This document shows, in pieces, positions 6,211-9,439 of a stretch of DNA of 9,439 bases; position 1 is the stretch's first letter; each line of letters opens with the position of its first letter. This DNA comes from DAIDKA01 sp049792815 (GTDB lineage: Bacteria > Pseudomonadota > Gammaproteobacteria > Steroidobacterales > Steroidobacteraceae). The stretch spans positions 1-9,439 of the forward strand of contig JBARBG010000143.1 of NCBI GenBank assembly GCA_049792815.1. Reading direction: 5' to 3'. Below the pieces are notes generated by a model. The model had not been told where the DNA came from. It saw only the letters and a program-made list of their open reading frames with translations, and did not search any database. A program made the position numbers and the translations under genes.

Positions 6211-7395
6211 TCACTCGCGCGAAACGAGACAGAACAGCGCTTTGAGATAGCGGGATTCGGGGATGGCCGGGTGCACCGGATGATCGGGTGACTGGCCGCC
6301 AAAGGCGAGGATCTGGGCGAAGCGGGCGCAGTGTCGGGCCGCCGTCTGGACCGCCGTCACCAGCTGCTTTTCTTCGAGGTGGTAGGAACAGGAGCAGGAC
6401 ACCAGCAGGCCGTCGCGATCGATCAGGTTCATCGCCAGCTGGTTGAGCTTGCGGTAGGCCGCCTGGCCCTGGGGAATGTCCTTGCGCCGTTTTATGAAGG
6501 CCGGCGGATCAAGAATCACCGCATCGAACCGCGCACCGCTCGCATGCAGGTTCTGCAGCACCTCGAAGGCATCGCCGCGCAGCGTTTCCAGCTGATAACC
6601 CGCCGCCGCCGCATTGCGCTGCGCGAATTCAAGCGCCGCCGCCGAGGCGTCCACACAGGTGGCGCCGCCTGCGCCATGTTTGAGCGCGGTGACAGCCCAG
6701 GCGCCGACGTAACTGCAGACGTCCAGCACGCGGGCGCCCTTGGGCAGGAACCGTCCCAGCAATGCGCGGTTGGCCGTCTGGTCGTAGAACCAACCGGTTT
6801 TCTGTCCCTCCGCCAGCGGCGCGGCAAAGTCGATGCCGGCCTCGCGGATGCGCAGCAGCGCCACCGCCTCACCAAAGGCCGGCCCGGAAAATGCAGGCAG
6901 CTGCTCCAGCTCCCGCGCTGCGGAGTCATTCTTCCAGTACAGCAGTCGCGGCTTGAGCACCCTGCGCACCGCCGACTCGACCATCGGCCGCAGCGCCTCC
7001 ATGCCGGCAGTTGCGATCTGCCCCACGACCACGTCGTCGAAGCGGTCCAGCACCAATCCCGGCAAGTTGTCAGACTCGCCAAATGCCAGGCGGCCGTAGG
7101 GCTGCGTCGACAGGCGCTGGCGCAGCGCCAGCGCCACGTTCAGGCGCTCGACCAAGAGCGCTTCATCGATGGGCCGGTCGGGATCGCGGCTCATGATCCG
7201 CGCGCAGATCAGTGAATGCGGATTCACATAGGCGAACCCCACGAATCGGTCGCGGTCCGAAACCAGGCGCACCTGCGCGCCGGGCGGCAGCGCCACCAGC
7301 GGCGTTCGCGCGATGTCCACTTCATTGCTGAAGACCCAGGGATGACCCGCGTTGATGCGCCGGTCCTCGGCGCGCTTCAGGCGCAGCTCGGGCAC
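6211..7395 (-). CDS. rlmI: RlmI-type 23S rRNA (cytosine-C5) methyltransferase
   Basis: RlmI-family enzymes methylate a 23S rRNA cytosine (C1962 in E. coli) using S-adenosylmethionine. The protein has an N-terminal PUA-like domain (about 1-75), then GESDNLPGLVLDRF (106-119) and GQKTGWFYDQ (197-206). The Rossmann motif I is VLDVCSYVGAWAV (223-235), DPPAF (296-300) is motif IV, and SCSCS (333-337) carries the likely catalytic cysteine. It resembles the Pseudomonas form more than E. coli YccW. The start is uncertain: the frame is open to a TTG at 7464 and contains no ATG before the conserved PELRLK segment. I placed the start at GTG 7395, giving 394 residues (E. coli 396). GTG 7407 and TTG 7434 (AAGG five bases upstream) are alternatives. 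It is the first gene of the leftward array, and lgt follows after 25 bases. Confidence 0.9.
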   Translation of the reverse strand: MPELRLKRAEDRRINAGHPWVFSNEVDIARTPLVALPPGAQVRLVSDRDRFVGFAYVNPHSLICARIMSRDPDRPIDEALLVERLNVALALRQRLSTQPYGRLAFGESDNLPGLVLDRFDDVVVGQIATAGMEALRPMVESAVRRVLKPRLLYWKNDSAARELEQLPAFSGPAFGEAVALLRIREAGIDFAAPLAEGQKTGWFYDQTANRALLGRFLPKGARVLDVCSYVGAWAVTALKHGAGGATCVDASAAALEFAQRNAAAAGYQLETLRGDAFEVLQNLHASGARFDAVILDPPAFIKRRKDIPQGQAAYRKLNQLAMNLIDRDGLLVSCSCSYHLEEKQLVTAVQTAARHCARFAQILAFGGQSPDHPVHPAIPESRYLKALFCLVSRE

Positions 7396-7474
7396 GGCTG
7401 TTGCCACGCCCTGCGGTCCGGTGGAAGTTGTCAATGTCGCCTTGGTCGAATTCAAACGGCTCAATCCGCGGCGA

Positions 7475-7480
7475 ATTATA
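7475..7480 (-). promoter_or_regulatory. rlmI: Consensus -10 hexamer (TATAAT) upstream of rlmI
   Basis: A perfect TATAAT reads on the minus strand, 10 bases before the TTG at 7464. Transcription would begin near 7468 and could carry the whole leftward array. The 17- and 18-base-spaced positions upstream (7498-7504) do not resemble TTGACA, and there is no extended -10 TGn, so promoter strength is uncertain. Confidence 0.4.
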
Positions 7481-7498
7481 CCGGAAGCCCCGGTGTAT
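7477..7498. repeat. Imperfect inverted repeat between divergent genes
   Basis: The sequence TATACCGG-AAGCC-CCGGTGTAT has perfect 5-bp arms ACCGG/CCGGT (7480-7484 and 7490-7494) around a 5-base spacer. The arms extend to ATACCGG/CCGGTGTAT if two extra bases are allowed in the right arm. It overlaps the minus-strand TATAAT and sits about 10 bases before the plus-strand ATG. It could be an operator serving both genes; it is too short and lacks a T tract to be a terminator. Confidence 0.4.
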
Positions 7499-7508
7499 CC
7501 TTGCCTGC

Positions 7509-9439
7509 ATGACCCGGACCCGGCAATTGAACCCCGACGGCACGCCCCGTTACACCAATCGGTTAAGTCGCGAAACCAGCCCCTATCTGCGCCAGCACGC
7601 GCACAACCCGGTGGACTGGTACGCCTGGGGCCCTGAGGCCTTTGCCGCAGCCCGCAGCAGCGGACGGCCGGTGCATCTGTCGGTGGGGTACTCCGCCTGC
7701 CACTGGTGCCATGTCATGGCGCAGGAGAGCTTCGAGGACGCGGCGACCGCACAGCTGCTCAACGAAAACTTCATCAACATCAAGGTCGATCGTGAAGAGC
7801 GTCCGGACGTGGACCGGATCTATCAGATCGCGCAGCAACTGCTGACCCAGCGCAGCGGCGGCTGGCCGCTGACCATGTTCCTCTGCCATGACGATCAGCG
7901 GCCCTTCTTCGGCGGCACCTATTTTCCGCGCGAGCCGCGCTACGGCATGCCGCCCTTCACCCATGTTCTGAACCGGGTGCTGGAGTATTACCGCGACCAC
8001 CTCGATGAACTGCGCGACCAGGGCAAGTCACTGGTGCGCGTGCTCAAGGAGATGGTGCCGCCGCCGGTCGGAGCCGATGAGCCGCTGAGCGCCGCCCCGC
8101 TCGCCGCCGCGCGCGCCGACATGGCCGCCAGCTTCGACGGTGACTACGGCGGTTTTGGCGGCGCGCCGAAGTTTCCGCACGCCACTGCGCTGGAGCGCCT
8201 GTTGCGCGACTGGCATGCCAGCAGCGCCGGCGACTCACCGGACCTGCACGCCCTGTACATGGCGACACTGACCCTGCGCCGCATGGGCGAAGGGGGCTTG
8301 AACGATCAGCTGGGCGGGGGTTTCTGCCGCTACTCGGTGGATGAGTTCTGGATGATTCCGCATTTCGAAAAAATGCTCTATGACAATGGCTCGCTGCTGG
8401 CCGTATACGCCCAGGCGGCCGTTGCCACCGGCGATGCGTTTTACGCGCGCGTCGCCGACGCCACGGCACAGTGGGCGCTGCGTGAGATGCGCTCCCCGCA
8501 GGGCGCCTTCTACAGCAGTCTGGATGCCGACTCCGAAGGCCACGAGGGCAAGTTCTACGTCTGGGACGTGCAGCAGGTACAAGAACTGCTGCCGGCGGCG
8601 CAGTTCGCGCCCTTCGCGGCCCGCTTTGGCCTGGACCGTGAACCGAATTTCGAAGGCCGCTGGCATCTGCATGTCTGGCGCGCGCTGGATGAGATCGCGC
8701 TCGACCTCGACCGCAGTGAAGCGCAGCTCGGCGCGGACCTCGATGCCGCCCGCGCCACGCTGCTGGCCGCGCGCAGCACGCGCTTGCGCCCCGGGCGCGA
8801 TGACAAGGTGCTGGTCTCCTGGAATGCGCTGCTGATCCGGGGCCTTGCCATCGCCGCGCGCGCCCTGGACCGTGAGGAGCTGGCCGCAGCGGCCACCGCG
8901 GCGCTGGATTTCATCCGCCGCAACATGTGGCGCGGGGGCCGGCTGCTGGCGACGGCACTGGGCGATGAGGCGCATCTTGGTGCCTACCTCGACGATTATG
9001 CCTACCTGCTGGATGGCATCCTCGAACTGCAGCAGGTGCGGGTGCGCAGCGATGAGCTGCACTTCGCCTGCGAACTCGCGCAGGTGATGATGGACCGGTT
9101 TCACGATGCGCAGCTGGGCGGATTCTTCTTCACGGCCGACGATCATGAACAGCTGATCCACCGCTCCAAGGTCTTCGCGGATGACGCGACGCCGTCGGGC
9201 AACGCCATTGCGGCGTTGGCTCTGCAGCGCCTCGGGCACCTGCTGGGCCGTACCGAGTGGCTGGCCGCCGCCGAAGGCACCTTGCGGGCCGCGTGGCGCG
9301 CACTGGTACAGCGGCCCCAGGCCCATGTGGCAATGCTCGCCGCTCTTGAGGAGCTGTTGCACGCGCCGCAGATCGTCATCATCCGCGGCGCGGCGGCGCA
9401 GATCGAGGACTGGCGCAGCCAGCTCGCGCGCTGGTACGC
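7509..9439 (+). CDS. YyaL/DUF255 thioredoxin-domain protein (SSP411-like), 3' end cut off
   Basis: The frame is open from the ATG at 7509 to the right edge (643 codons), so the stop is outside. Full-length relatives are usually around 670-690 residues, so most of the protein is present. The N-terminal thioredoxin-like domain has NRLSRETSPYLRQHAHNPVDW (17-37 region), the CxxC motif in ACHWCHVM (Cys64, Cys67), DREERPD (94-100) and GGWPLT (117-122) before GGTYFP. The rest matches the (alpha/alpha)6 glycosidase-like part of the family: FGGAPKFPH, QLGGGFCRYSVDEFW, IPHFEKMLYDN, SLDADSEGHEGKFYVW, DDKVLVSWNALLI and DDATPSGNAIAALAL. Its biochemical role is unsettled; a redox or sugar-related function is only suggested by the folds. 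No signal peptide is seen. No Shine-Dalgarno sequence precedes the ATG. It is transcribed away from rlmI. Confidence 0.93.
   Translation, partial: MTRTRQLNPDGTPRYTNRLSRETSPYLRQHAHNPVDWYAWGPEAFAAARSSGRPVHLSVGYSACHWCHVMAQESFEDAATAQLLNENFINIKVDREERPDVDRIYQIAQQLLTQRSGGWPLTMFLCHDDQRPFFGGTYFPREPRYGMPPFTHVLNRVLEYYRDHLDELRDQGKSLVRVLKEMVPPPVGADEPLSAAPLAAARADMAASFDGDYGGFGGAPKFPHATALERLLRDWHASSAGDSPDLHALYMATLTLRRMGEGGLNDQLGGGFCRYSVDEFWMIPHFEKMLYDNGSLLAVYAQAAVATGDAFYARVADATAQWALREMRSPQGAFYSSLDADSEGHEGKFYVWDVQQVQELLPAAQFAPFAARFGLDREPNFEGRWHLHVWRALDEIALDLDRSEAQLGADLDAARATLLAARSTRLRPGRDDKVLVSWNALLIRGLAIAARALDREELAAAATAALDFIRRNMWRGGRLLATALGDEAHLGAYLDDYAYLLDGILELQQVRVRSDELHFACELAQVMMDRFHDAQLGGFFFTADDHEQLIHRSKVFADDATPSGNAIAALALQRLGHLLGRTEWLAAAEGTLRAAWRALVQRPQAHVAMLAALEELLHAPQIVIIRGAAAQIEDWRSQLARWY

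Larger units (their letters stand above)
7465..7508. promoter_or_regulatory. Divergent intergenic region between rlmI and the YyaL-like gene
   Basis: This 44-base region (counted from the most upstream rlmI start) is the only divergent gap in the window and must hold or adjoin the promoters of both transcripts. It is less GC-rich than its surroundings around 7474-7480 and contains a TATAAT on the minus strand and an imperfect inverted repeat. No -35 close to consensus is visible for either direction, which may indicate an activator or promoter elements inside the coding sequences. Confidence 0.5.

Noticed and set aside
7441..7508. A strong sigma-70 promoter for the YyaL-like gene on the plus strand
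   Set aside because: Candidate hexamers (TTCAAA near 7451; TATACC or TATCCT near 7477-7501) are poor matches or wrongly spaced, so no specific promoter is called.
8235..9362. A 375-codon minus-strand open frame inside the YyaL-like gene
   Set aside because: The plus strand is open throughout and matches the DUF255/YyaL family along its length; the minus frame is its shadow.
1..9439. Mobile elements, CRISPR arrays, tRNA or rRNA genes, or intrinsic terminators
   Set aside because: No transposase or integrase motifs, no regularly spaced direct repeats, no tRNA-like cloverleaf and no hairpin followed by a T tract were found on reading either strand. The gaps between genes are too short to hold most of these.

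Overview
The window is a GC-rich, densely packed stretch of a bacterial chromosome, most likely from a gammaproteobacterium. ThyA has exactly the E. coli length (264 residues), with its key residues at the same numbers. Kup and Lgt are close to E. coli length, and the RlmI-type methyltransferase resembles the Pseudomonas form. The genus cannot be fixed from this sequence; Xanthomonadales- or Nevskiales-like lineages are a guess. There is no sign of mobile elements, CRISPR, tRNA or rRNA genes, and almost every base is coding.

Layout: nine genes run leftward on the minus strand as a near-continuous array. In transcription order they are an RlmI-type 23S rRNA methyltransferase (7395 or 7464 to 6211), lgt (6185 to 5313), thyA (5298 to 4504), a SET-domain lysine methyltransferase (4507 to 3941), kup (3944 to 2073), folA (2073 to 1567), an alpha/beta hydrolase (1541 to 927), an S51 (peptidase E-like) peptidase (911 to 183) and the 5' part of a GNAT acetyltransferase (148 to the left edge). 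Gaps between them are at most 34 bases. Three junctions overlap: thyA/SET (TTGA, if the TTG start is used), SET/kup (GTGA) and kup/folA (TGATG). One tenth gene, a YyaL/DUF255 thioredoxin-domain protein, is divergent on the plus strand from 7509 and runs off the right edge. A short regulatory region (7465-7508) separates it from rlmI.

How the genes fit together: thyA and folA form the thymidylate cycle. ThyA makes dTMP and dihydrofolate, and FolA reduces dihydrofolate back to tetrahydrofolate. lgt next to thyA is a familiar gammaproteobacterial order. The unusual part is that a SET-domain methyltransferase and a potassium transporter lie between thyA and folA, joined to them by overlapping stop/start codons. 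The downstream hydrolase, peptidase and acetyltransferase look like small accessory enzymes on the same transcript.

Most of the window is housekeeping. The items most worth a second look are the SET protein with basic tails at both ends, the structured kup start, the run of non-ATG starts, and the small inverted repeat between the divergent genes.
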